NCBI RefSeq assembly: GCF_900142915.1
Contig: NZ_FRCM01000001.1
Coordinates: 310,001 to 374,000 of the forward strand
DNA length: 64,000 bases
Direction: 5' to 3'
From: Mucilaginibacter sp. OK098
Lineage (GTDB): Bacteria; Bacteroidota; Bacteroidia; Sphingobacteriales; Sphingobacteriaceae
Shown: piece by piece, positions 33,789-41,381 of the stretch
How positions within the stretch are numbered: the first letter of the stretch is position 1
How the letters are laid out: the number at the start of each line of letters is the position of its first letter
Program-made: the position numbers and the translations under genes
Notes under the pieces: model-generated
Told to the model about the DNA's origin: nothing
Databases searched by the model: none
What the model saw: only the letters and a program-made list of their open reading frames with translations

Positions 33789-34340
33789 TTGAAACGGTTA
33801 TTTGCCATTGTAATGTTGTGTGTTCACCTGTTTACTATAGGTGGATATACCTTGCTGTTTCAATATTACATTCATAAATCGGATGTGCAGATGGTTAAGG
33901 AGATCTTTGATAATAAGATAGACAACGCAAAGCTTATTGAAATCAAAATTCCGGTAAATATGCCCACTGTGCAGGATTGGACAGAATATGAAGTGATCCA
34001 GGGCCAGATCCAGCTAAAAGATGCATATTATAACTACGTGCGGCTTAAAATGACCCACGATACTATGTATTTTGTTTGTATCCCCAATACGGTCAAAACT
34101 CATCTTGTAAAAGCAAACATTATCACAGCCAACCAGATAAATGATGTGCCGCTTACTAAAAAAGGGCATGATGCATCCTTCAAAAAAGTTAATACCCTTA
34201 GTGACTATAATTTACAGGCGTTTAAATACCATTACCAGGAATTTGAAACGCAGCTTAAACCTAATGACAAGTCTGTATCTTTTAAACTAAACAGTCCTTT
34301 TATCGACTCTCCGGGTAAACCACCCAATTCTATCAGCTAA
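33789..34340 (+). CDS. Membrane-anchored protein of unknown function at the head of the haloperoxidase cluster
   Basis: 183 residues. The start is TTG at 33789, giving MKRLFAIVMLCVHLFTIGGYTLLFQYYI, a single membrane or signal segment; no ATG is suitably placed. The rest is hydrophilic: LIEIKIPVNMPTVQDWTEYEVIQGQIQ, then a segment with YFVCIPN and a proline-rich end. It resembles other Sphingobacteriaceae single-anchor proteins of about 180 residues of unknown role. Possible promoter: TTG 33721-33723, then TACATTTA at 33746-33753. Separated by 224 bases from the next gene, so co-transcription is uncertain. Confidence 0.7.
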   Translation: MKRLFAIVMLCVHLFTIGGYTLLFQYYIHKSDVQMVKEIFDNKIDNAKLIEIKIPVNMPTVQDWTEYEVIQGQIQLKDAYYNYVRLKMTHDTMYFVCIPNTVKTHLVKANIITANQINDVPLTKKGHDASFKKVNTLSDYNLQAFKYHYQEFETQLKPNDKSVSFKLNSPFIDSPGKPPNSIS

Positions 34341-34564
34341 AACTGCTTTATAACACACTTTAAGCAGCCTTATTTAAAGAGGCTGTAAATTCAATTTGTA
34401 TATGTAAAACAATGCTGCATTATGCTTTTGCTTATTGCACATTTAACTATTGCTTTTGAATTAAAGTTTATAGCAGTTTCTCTTAATGCTGATGTTACCT
34501 GTCCGGGTTTTTAATCCAACTAAGCACTTACATTTTTTACTTTTTATTCACTTAACTAAAAACC

Positions 34565-35503
34565 ATGATTAGATCTTTACCCCTGTATTTTTACAGGTAT
34601 TGTTTTGTTGCATGCTGTTTCTTTTTTCTCTCAAAAACAGCGAGTGCGCAGACAGATGCCGACGCACTAATGATCCCCAAAAATTACCTCTGCACAGGCG
34701 TAGTTTACACCCACAGCGACTGGAAAAATTATTGGGAAGGAACTTTTAAACGCAATAATGCCAATATTGGCACGCTGTCGACCAATTCATTTATGGTTGT
34801 GGGCAACTATGGGATAACCAATAAGCTTGACGTTATAGCAATGGCGCCCTATGTTAAAACAAATGCATCGCAGGGAACGCTTAAAGGCCAAAGCGGTGTT
34901 CAGGACTTAACAGTAGCTTTAAAATACCTCGCTTTTACCAGCGAAATTGGAAAAGGTCTTTTCAGTATCCATGCTATTGCCGAAGGATCAATTCCGTTAA
35001 CTAATTATGAGGCCGATTTTTTACCGGTATCTATTGGTTTACACAGTAAGTCGGTATCGCTGCGCGGACTTTTAAATTACCAAACAGGCAGGTTTTTTGT
35101 TGCAGGAGCAGGTCAGTATGTATTACGCAGCGATATAACCATTGACCGAAACTCTTACTATACCGATCATTTAATATACAGTAACCAGGTTGATATGCCT
35201 AATGTATCAAACCTGTTGTTCAGTGCCGGTTACCGCAGCCTTAAATTAAATATTGAAGGTATTGTTTCAAATACCACCACACAGGGCGGTTTTGATATCC
35301 GCAAAAACGATATGCCTTTTCCAAGTAACAAAATGAACATGACAACGGTTGGCGGCCTTGCAAAATACAGCTTTGAAAATGTAACCGGCCTTGAGCTTAC
35401 TGTTGGTGGTAATTATGTGGTTAGTGGCAGAAATGTTGGCCAAAGCACCAATTTATTTGCCGCAGTATATTATATCCTTGATTTTTCAAAAAAGACTAAA
35501 TAA
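34565..35503 (+). CDS. Predicted outer-membrane beta-barrel protein (312 aa)
   Basis: Signal peptide (YCFVACCFFFLSKTASAQ) followed by alternating strand segments with aromatic girdles: FMVVGNYGITNKLDVIAMAPYVK, GVQDLTVALKYLAF, FSIHAIAEGSIPL, GLELTVGGNYVVSGRNVG, ending in AAVYYILDFSKKTK. This transporter/porin-like barrel pattern is common in Bacteroidota, but the family is not firmly identified. It lies 7 bases upstream of the haloperoxidase-like lipoprotein gene, so the two are almost certainly co-transcribed. Confidence 0.78.
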   Translation: MIRSLPLYFYRYCFVACCFFFLSKTASAQTDADALMIPKNYLCTGVVYTHSDWKNYWEGTFKRNNANIGTLSTNSFMVVGNYGITNKLDVIAMAPYVKTNASQGTLKGQSGVQDLTVALKYLAFTSEIGKGLFSIHAIAEGSIPLTNYEADFLPVSIGLHSKSVSLRGLLNYQTGRFFVAGAGQYVLRSDITIDRNSYYTDHLIYSNQVDMPNVSNLLFSAGYRSLKLNIEGIVSNTTTQGGFDIRKNDMPFPSNKMNMTTVGGLAKYSFENVTGLELTVGGNYVVSGRNVGQSTNLFAAVYYILDFSKKTK

Positions 35504-35510
35504 ATAAACC

Positions 35511-37067
35511 ATGAAAAGACAAATACTTTATTTAATGCTGCTGTTAGTTTTAATGGCATCCGTTTTTTTAGGGTCATGTAAAAAAGCAGTGATTGATCGT
35601 ACCACTTTATACCCTGCACTCGCCCCTGCAAATATTGATCTGAACGCCGATACCTGGAAACCAGTATTAGCAAAGGATCCCACTGTGTTTAACGTGCCGT
35701 CTCCCGATGCTACCAATTCAGCAGCTTATGCGGCAGACATAAATGAAATAAAATCATACCAGGGCAAATTAACCGACGATCAAAAGGCAATAGTTAAATA
35801 CTGGAGCGCCGGTGCAGTATTAAGGTGGAATGAAATTTTGCGCGACCTGGTTGCAAAGCATAATTTACCCCCATATCAAAATTCTGACGGTACCTATCCT
35901 TTTCCAAGTGCCGCTAATCCGTTTGCTTATCCGCAATTCCCTTTTTCAAACCCGCCATACGCAGCTCGTGCTTATGCTTATGTAAGCGCTGCTCAATATG
36001 ATGCTTTGGTAACCGCTTATCATTATAAAAACATATATAATCGTGCGGCGCCATACACTTTTGATACAAGCATAAACCCACTTATTCCTAAGTCTGCATT
36101 ACCATCATACCCAAGTGAAGATGCTGTAGTAGCAGGCGCTACCGTTGAGATAATGAAATTGTTGTTTCCTGCAGACATAGATTATATAACTCAAAAAGCC
36201 GCAGATGAAAAATTATACCGCATAATGGCCGGAGCCAATGTGAGAGGTGAAATTACGGCTGGTGAAGCCCTGGGTATTAAAGTTGCTGATGTTTTTACCG
36301 CCCGCGCCAAAACAGACCGCGCAGGAAAAGCAATTGGTACCCAGGTATTATGGACACAATTACAGACACAAACAGCTGCAAAGGGCGAGCAATTCTGGAT
36401 AAGCCAGGAATCGCCGTTAAGGCCGCCAATGTTGCCATTATTTGGCAAAGTTTTGCCGTTTTTATTTGATACGCTTACCGTTGTAGCTTTGAGGCCACCT
36501 CCCCCAAATCCAACAAAATCAGATGCGTTTAAGAAAGAAGTTGCAGAAGTACTTACCTATAGCGAAAACCCAACCCGCGAACACCAGGCTATAGTTGAGT
36601 TTTGGGCCGATGGTGTTGGTACTTATACGCCACCCGGACACTGGAATGCGATTGCAGCTGATGAGTTTGTAAAACAAAACTATAGCGAAGTGCGCTGGGC
36701 CCGCAATTTTGCTTTATTAAACATGGCTGAAATGGATGCGGCAATTGTATGCTGGGATACCAAGTATTTTTACTTTAACCAACGCCCAACCCAGGCAAAT
36801 CCTAAAATTAAAACTTTAACGGGCATTCCTAATTTTCCGGCTTATACATCAGGTCACTCTAATTTTAGCGCTGCTGCCGCTACAGTATTAACCTATTTAC
36901 TACCTGATCGGGGCAGCAAGTTTAATGATCTTGCTAACGAGGCTTCATTATCGCGGTTATACGGAGCTATCCATTACCGGTCTGATATTGACGCTGGCAT
37001 TGCAACGGGTACAAAGGTTGGCCAGTATGCTGTGCAAAGAGGGAAAACTGACGGTGCCGGGAATTAA
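35511..37067 (+). CDS. Vanadium-dependent haloperoxidase/PAP2-family lipoprotein
   Basis: 518 residues. Lipoprotein signal with cysteine C23 (VFLGSC). The full vanadate/phosphate-binding triad of the PAP2 superfamily is present: K418-x6-R425-P426 (KYFYFNQRP), S447-G448-H449 (AYTSGHSNFSA), and S481-R482-x5-H488-x3-D492 (SRLYGAIHYRSD). The helical N-terminal half (about 75-330) is as in bacterial vanadium haloperoxidase-related proteins. It could oxidise halides with peroxide or act as an acid phosphatase; the motifs do not decide between these. Lies between two predicted outer-membrane beta-barrel genes, so probably in the outer membrane facing periplasm or surface. Confidence 0.92.
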   Translation: MKRQILYLMLLLVLMASVFLGSCKKAVIDRTTLYPALAPANIDLNADTWKPVLAKDPTVFNVPSPDATNSAAYAADINEIKSYQGKLTDDQKAIVKYWSAGAVLRWNEILRDLVAKHNLPPYQNSDGTYPFPSAANPFAYPQFPFSNPPYAARAYAYVSAAQYDALVTAYHYKNIYNRAAPYTFDTSINPLIPKSALPSYPSEDAVVAGATVEIMKLLFPADIDYITQKAADEKLYRIMAGANVRGEITAGEALGIKVADVFTARAKTDRAGKAIGTQVLWTQLQTQTAAKGEQFWISQESPLRPPMLPLFGKVLPFLFDTLTVVALRPPPPNPTKSDAFKKEVAEVLTYSENPTREHQAIVEFWADGVGTYTPPGHWNAIAADEFVKQNYSEVRWARNFALLNMAEMDAAIVCWDTKYFYFNQRPTQANPKIKTLTGIPNFPAYTSGHSNFSAAAATVLTYLLPDRGSKFNDLANEASLSRLYGAIHYRSDIDAGIATGTKVGQYAVQRGKTDGAGN

Positions 37068-37130
37068 AAAACGTAACCAATCAAACAATCAAAATAAATT
37101 ACTCAATCAATCAACAACCAGAAAAAAATC

Positions 37131-38225
37131 ATGAGAATCACAATTAAATCAATTTTAACAATTTGCTTATTCCTTTTATTTAAAAACACAAATACTTTTG
37201 CCCAGGGCTGTGTTGCCATCCGGAGCACCGGCGGTATTGCTATAATGAATGAACATCCTGATAGTACAAATTCAAGCAACAGTTACTGGATCTTTAACAA
37301 TAACAGCCGCTATTATAAATCATTCAGGCATTTTGTGGGTAAACAAGAACAATTTCAGCGTTTAGTATTGCATAATAACGTAATTAACAAAGTGTATACT
37401 CAGGATATGACCCTTACCCGTGTATTTAACAACCGGTGGTCGGCATCCATAAATATCCCTATGGCAGACAACAGCCGCTCACAAGTAACCAGCGGATCAA
37501 GGTTTAGCACCCATTCATTTGGTTTGGGCGATATTAATGTTTCGGGTTATTACTGGTTATTTAATCCGGCAAAAGCTCCAAAAGGAAATATACAAGTTGG
37601 AGTAGGGATCAAATTCGCTACGGGCAACTACAATGTACAGGATTATTTCCTTACAAACCCGGCCACAGGGGAAAGAACACTTAAGTATGTTGATCAATCT
37701 ATCCAGTTAGGCGATGGCGGTACAGGCATCACTACTGAAATAAATGCTTACTATAATTTCACCACTAAATTTGGCGTGTATGGCAACTTTTATCACCTTA
37801 CCAGCCCGCAAAATGTAAGTGTACCTAAGTCAACAGCGGCTGTGCCGGCAGTTTCTACTGCTTCGCCATATACTGCTGATGTATTTAGCGTACCTGATCA
37901 ATACCTGGTAAGGTTTGGCGCAACCTTAGCTGTTAACAAATTTAACTTTTCATTAGGCGTACGTGATGATTGCTTGCCCACCCATGATATTATTGGCGGT
38001 AGCGATGGTTACAGAAGGCCAGGTTATATAATAGCAGCCGAACCAGGTATAAACTATCGGATTCACAATGTTTCATTATACGCTTATGCACCGATTGCTA
38101 TAATCCGCGATCGCACACAAAGCGTAGCTGATATAAGACAAACAGAAGCAACAGGCGTTTATAAACAAGGCGATGCTGCTTTTGCTGATTACGTTATTAA
38201 TATTGGCGTAACCGTTAAGTTTTAG
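37131..38225 (+). CDS. Predicted outer-membrane beta-barrel protein (364 aa)
   Basis: Signal peptide (ILTICLFLLFKNTNTFAQ) and many amphipathic strands: NNRWSASINIPMADNSR, HSFGLGDINVSGYYWLF, IQVGVGIKFATGNYNVQDYF, FGVYGNFYHLTSPQNVS, FNFSLGVRDDCLPTHDIIGG, ending VINIGVTVKF with the terminal aromatic residue typical of barrels. No firm family. It starts 64 bases after the haloperoxidase-like gene and is followed by a strong terminator, closing the cluster. Confidence 0.78.
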   Translation: MRITIKSILTICLFLLFKNTNTFAQGCVAIRSTGGIAIMNEHPDSTNSSNSYWIFNNNSRYYKSFRHFVGKQEQFQRLVLHNNVINKVYTQDMTLTRVFNNRWSASINIPMADNSRSQVTSGSRFSTHSFGLGDINVSGYYWLFNPAKAPKGNIQVGVGIKFATGNYNVQDYFLTNPATGERTLKYVDQSIQLGDGGTGITTEINAYYNFTTKFGVYGNFYHLTSPQNVSVPKSTAAVPAVSTASPYTADVFSVPDQYLVRFGATLAVNKFNFSLGVRDDCLPTHDIIGGSDGYRRPGYIIAAEPGINYRIHNVSLYAYAPIAIIRDRTQSVADIRQTEATGVYKQGDAAFADYVINIGVTVKF

Positions 38226-38248
38226 TATAGTTGATTATTTGATTTATC

Positions 38249-38280
38249 AAAGCCGGGCGTGAGATACCCGGCTTTTTATT
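38249..38280 (+). terminator. Strong rho-independent terminator closing the haloperoxidase cluster
   Basis: AAAGCCGGG (38249-38257) pairs perfectly with CCCGGCTTT (38267-38275) over a 9-base loop, followed by TTATTTTTATG. It starts 24 bases after the stop codon. Confidence 0.88.
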
Positions 38281-38315
38281 TTTATGTTTGTTTTTAATTA
38301 CCACCTTTTAGAAAA

Positions 38316-38780
38316 ATGAATACAGCTGATCAAAATTTTGCCGCACTGGGTCTTAACCTTCCGCCGGCGCCAAAACCGCTTGGGGTTTATAAGCCCTGTT
38401 TAATTGATGGAAAATATTTATATGTATCAGGCCATGGCACTGTTCAGGATGACGGGAGCCTGATCATCGGGCGAATAGGAGAGGCGCTTACACCGGAAGA
38501 AGGCAAGCTGGCCGCAAGGCAGGTTGGTTTGGCAATATTGGCCACCATAACTGCCAATATTGGAAGCTTAAACAAAGTGAAAAGAGTTATAAAAGTACTG
38601 GGGATGGTTAATTGTAAACCCGATTTTGAAAAGCATCCATTTATTATTAATGGCTGCAGCGAATTATTTGCTAAAGTTTGGGGCGAGGATAACGGGATAG
38701 GCGTTCGCAGCGCGGTTGGAATGGGGTCATTACCTGATAATATCCCGGTTGAGATTGAAGCGTTATTTGAGTTGTTTTGA
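38316..38780 (+). CDS. RidA family protein
   Basis: 154 residues. RidA/YjgF-like chorismate-mutase fold: YLYVSGHGTVQDDGSLIIGRIGEALTPEEGKLAARQVGLAILATI, the RVIKVLGMVNCKPDFEKHPFIINGCSELFAKVWG stretch, and a GMGSLPDNIPVEIEALFEL end. Such proteins deaminate reactive enamine/imine intermediates from PLP enzymes. The catalytic-type arginine position appears as GIGVRSAVGM. Next to a D-threonine-aldolase-like PLP enzyme, which fits that role. Confidence 0.9.
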   Translation: MNTADQNFAALGLNLPPAPKPLGVYKPCLIDGKYLYVSGHGTVQDDGSLIIGRIGEALTPEEGKLAARQVGLAILATITANIGSLNKVKRVIKVLGMVNCKPDFEKHPFIINGCSELFAKVWGEDNGIGVRSAVGMGSLPDNIPVEIEALFELF

Positions 38781-38820
38781 GTAAGTCCGAAAGTCGGGAA
38801 AGTCAGTAAAGTCCGGAAGA
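38781..38820. repeat. Family B repeat, single arm
   Basis: Degenerate AGTCCGAAAGTC/GGGAAAGTC/AGTAAAGTCCGGAAG words following the RidA stop. Related to 27288-27325 and to the two-armed copy at 61602-61681. Confidence 0.7.
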
Positions 38821-38841
38821 TTAAAGAATAACCAATAACCA

Positions 38842-39957
38842 ATGAAAGAACAGGATTGGTACATTATAAATGATATTGACACATTAGATACACCTGCTTT
38901 GGTTGTTTATCCCGCCAGGGTAAAACAAAATATTGATCTGCTTATCAGCATGCTTGATAATGTTGCCCGCTTAAGGCCACATGTTAAAACCCATAAAAGC
39001 AAGGATGTTACTTTGCTGATGCTTAAAGCAGGCATCACCAAATTTAAATGCGCTACTATTGCCGAGGCCGAAATGCTGGCTATGTGTAACGCTCCTGATG
39101 TTTTGCTGGCCTATCAACCCATAGGGCCAAAATTAAACCGGTTTGTTGAACTGATATTGGCTTATCCTGGCACCAAATTCTCCTGCCTTGTTGATAATAT
39201 AAATGTGGCAACCGAAATATCTGAAGTAGCATTACAGAACAAAATAAAGGTCCCAGTTTATATTGATCTGAATGTAGGGCAGGATCGTACCGGCATTAAA
39301 CCCGGTAACGGTGCCTTGCAGCTTTATATTGATTGTAACGCTTTAAGCGGAATAACTGTAATTGGTTTACATGCTTATGATGGCCATATTCATGATGCAG
39401 ACCTTAAGATCCGTACGGAACAGTGTAATAAAAGCTTTGAGCCTGTGCTTAAACTTCAATCAATTATAAAAGATAAGGGCTTTCCTGAACTTGTTATTGT
39501 AGCCGGAGGCTCGCCAACTTTCCCCATTCATGCTAAACGCGGAGTTGTAGAATGCAGTCCTGGTACTTTTGTTTATTGGGATAAAGGTTATGAAACAAGT
39601 TTTTTGGAACAGCCGTTTTTACCGGCTGCATTAGTGGTAACCCGGGTTATATCGCTGCCTGACGAAACTAAGCTGTGTTTAGACCTTGGCCATAAATCAA
39701 TAGCTGCAGAAAGGGATATAAAGAGCCGGGTTTACCTGATAAATGCGCCTGAGTTGGAGGTTGTTGGGCAAAGCGAAGAGCATTTGGTTGTAGAGGCAGG
39801 TAAAGGACACGATTATAAACCGGGTGATGTGATCTATGGAATGCCTTACCATGTTTGCCCCACAGTAGCACTTTATGAAAGGGCAATTACAATTGAAAAT
39901 AACAAAACAAGCGGAGAATGGAAAAACATTGCCCGCGACAGGAAAATAACAATATAA
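38842..39957 (+). CDS. D-threonine aldolase-type (D-TA family) PLP enzyme
   Basis: 371 residues, fold type III (alanine-racemase-like). The PLP lysine is K49 in LRPHVKTHKS. TPALVVYPARVKQNI opens the domain, with VYIDLNVGQDRTGI for the phosphate/pyridine side, HAYDGHIHD, and a C-terminal zinc site region around GHDYKPGDVIYGMPYHVCPTV. The family cleaves D-threonine and similar beta-hydroxy-D-amino acids to glycine and aldehyde, or dehydrates them. Neighbours RidA and an M19 dipeptidase suggest D-amino acid salvage. Confidence 0.92.
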   Translation: MKEQDWYIINDIDTLDTPALVVYPARVKQNIDLLISMLDNVARLRPHVKTHKSKDVTLLMLKAGITKFKCATIAEAEMLAMCNAPDVLLAYQPIGPKLNRFVELILAYPGTKFSCLVDNINVATEISEVALQNKIKVPVYIDLNVGQDRTGIKPGNGALQLYIDCNALSGITVIGLHAYDGHIHDADLKIRTEQCNKSFEPVLKLQSIIKDKGFPELVIVAGGSPTFPIHAKRGVVECSPGTFVYWDKGYETSFLEQPFLPAALVVTRVISLPDETKLCLDLGHKSIAAERDIKSRVYLINAPELEVVGQSEEHLVVEAGKGHDYKPGDVIYGMPYHVCPTVALYERAITIENNKTSGEWKNIARDRKITI

Positions 39958-39963
39958 TTTGTA

Positions 39964-40037
39964 GAGACGCAATACTTTGTGTCTCTGTATTAATGAAAAT
40001 TAAAATCAGTACCTGAGACACAAAGTATTGTGTCTCA
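39964..40037. repeat. Family F inverted repeat (GAGACGCAATACTTTGTGTCTC words)
   Basis: Left arm GAGACGCAATACTTTGTGTCTC starting near 39964 and right arm GAGACACAAAGTATTGTGTCTC ending near 40037, separated by an AT-rich loop. Each arm is itself nearly palindromic, so several alternative hairpins are possible. It fills the gap between the PLP enzyme and dipeptidase genes. Confidence 0.85.
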
Positions 40038-40052
40038 ACAATTAAATAAAAC

Positions 40053-41123
40053 ATGTTCACAATTGATGCCCATTTAGACCTGAGTATGAACGCCCTGGAA
40101 TGGAACCGCGACCTGCGGAGACCCATTGCGGAAATAAATGAACGCGAAGCCGGTATGACTGATAAACCCGATCGTGCAAAAGGAGTAGTTTCCTTACCCG
40201 AATTGCGGAAGGGCAATATCGGATTGGTTGTAGGCACCCAGATAGCACGCTATGTTGCACCGGGTAATCCGCTACCAGGGTGGCATTCGCCCGAACAGGC
40301 TTGGGCACAAACACAGGGCCAGGTAGCCTGGTATAAAGCAATGGAAGATGCCGGTGAAATGGTGCAGATAAATGACTTTAAAAGCCTTGAAAAGCACATT
40401 AGCCTTTGGGCTGATGGGAAACCGAATGCGGCTAAACCTGTCGGGTATATTTTAAGCCTGGAGGGTGCTGATTCAATAGTAACCATAAAACATTTAGAGT
40501 GGGCTTATAATTATGGGCTTAGGGCAGTTGGTCCGGCGCATTACGGTCCGGGGCGCTATGCGCAGGGAACGGATGCTACAGGTTTTATGGGGAGGGCCGG
40601 CCATGAGCTATTGAAAGAAATGGAGCGGCTTAATATTATTTTAGATGCTACCCATTTATGTGACGATAGTTTTTGGGAAGCATTAGATCATTTTAACGGG
40701 CATGTTTGGGCAAGTCATAACAACTGCAGGGCATTGGTGAACCATAACCGCCAGTATAGTGATGAACAGATAAAAGAGTTGGTAAAACGCGGGGCTGTAA
40801 TTGGGGCCGCGTTGGATGCATGGATGATGGTGCCGGGTTGGGTACGGGGCCAGTCGGACCCTAAAGAAATGGATTGCAGTTTGGAGGTGATGATAGATCA
40901 TGTGGATCACATCTGCCAGATTGCGGGTAACTCAATGCACATTGGAATAGGGTCTGATCTTGATGGTGCGTTTGGCCGCGAGCAATGTCCGTATGACCTG
41001 GAAACCATTGCAGACCTTCAAAAAATACCCGCCTTGTTAAAAAAACGAGGCTATAATGAAACCGATATAGAAAACATGATGCATGGCAATTGGCTAAGGT
41101 TTTTGAGGAATGCCTGGAAGTAA
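40053..41123 (+). CDS. Membrane-dipeptidase family (peptidase M19) protein
   Basis: 356 residues, cytosolic as read (no signal peptide). Metal-binding pattern: DAHLDLS at 5-11, LSLEGAD with the bridging glutamate near residue 135, DATHLCDDSFWEALDHFNG, ASHNNCRALVNHNRQYSDEQI with the histidines of the binuclear zinc site, and GIGSDLDGAFG near the end. The family hydrolyses dipeptides, including those with a C-terminal D-residue, and some beta-lactams. It lies after D-TA, in line with D-dipeptide use. Confidence 0.93.
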   Translation: MFTIDAHLDLSMNALEWNRDLRRPIAEINEREAGMTDKPDRAKGVVSLPELRKGNIGLVVGTQIARYVAPGNPLPGWHSPEQAWAQTQGQVAWYKAMEDAGEMVQINDFKSLEKHISLWADGKPNAAKPVGYILSLEGADSIVTIKHLEWAYNYGLRAVGPAHYGPGRYAQGTDATGFMGRAGHELLKEMERLNIILDATHLCDDSFWEALDHFNGHVWASHNNCRALVNHNRQYSDEQIKELVKRGAVIGAALDAWMMVPGWVRGQSDPKEMDCSLEVMIDHVDHICQIAGNSMHIGIGSDLDGAFGREQCPYDLETIADLQKIPALLKKRGYNETDIENMMHGNWLRFLRNAWK

Positions 41124-41129
41124 GCGTTT

Positions 41130-41364
41130 TTGATTTCACTGATTATAGGAAGTGATTTCACTGATTATTTTATGGAGATTTCACTGATTGTTTGAAGATC
41201 GCATCAGGTAATTTGCTGTATTGATTTTAATAGGATTGCAATAATATGAGTGCGTCTGTGCTTATAACATCCAAACTGTATTATTATGTTTAAATTATGC
41301 CGATAATCAGAGAAATCATTCCCCAATAATCAGTGCAATCATTTTAAAATCGGTGTAATCATTC
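41130..41364. repeat. Family C element, two-armed
   Basis: Left arm 41130-41191 contains three TGATTTCACTGATT-type words in tandem; right arm 41302-41364 contains inverse words AATCAGAGAAATCATT, AATCAGTGCAATCATT and AATCGGTGTAATCATT. About 110 bases of unrelated sequence separate them. It takes up almost the whole 258-base gap before the GH63 gene. Confidence 0.75.
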
Positions 41365-41381
41365 AATAATCATCTCATAAT

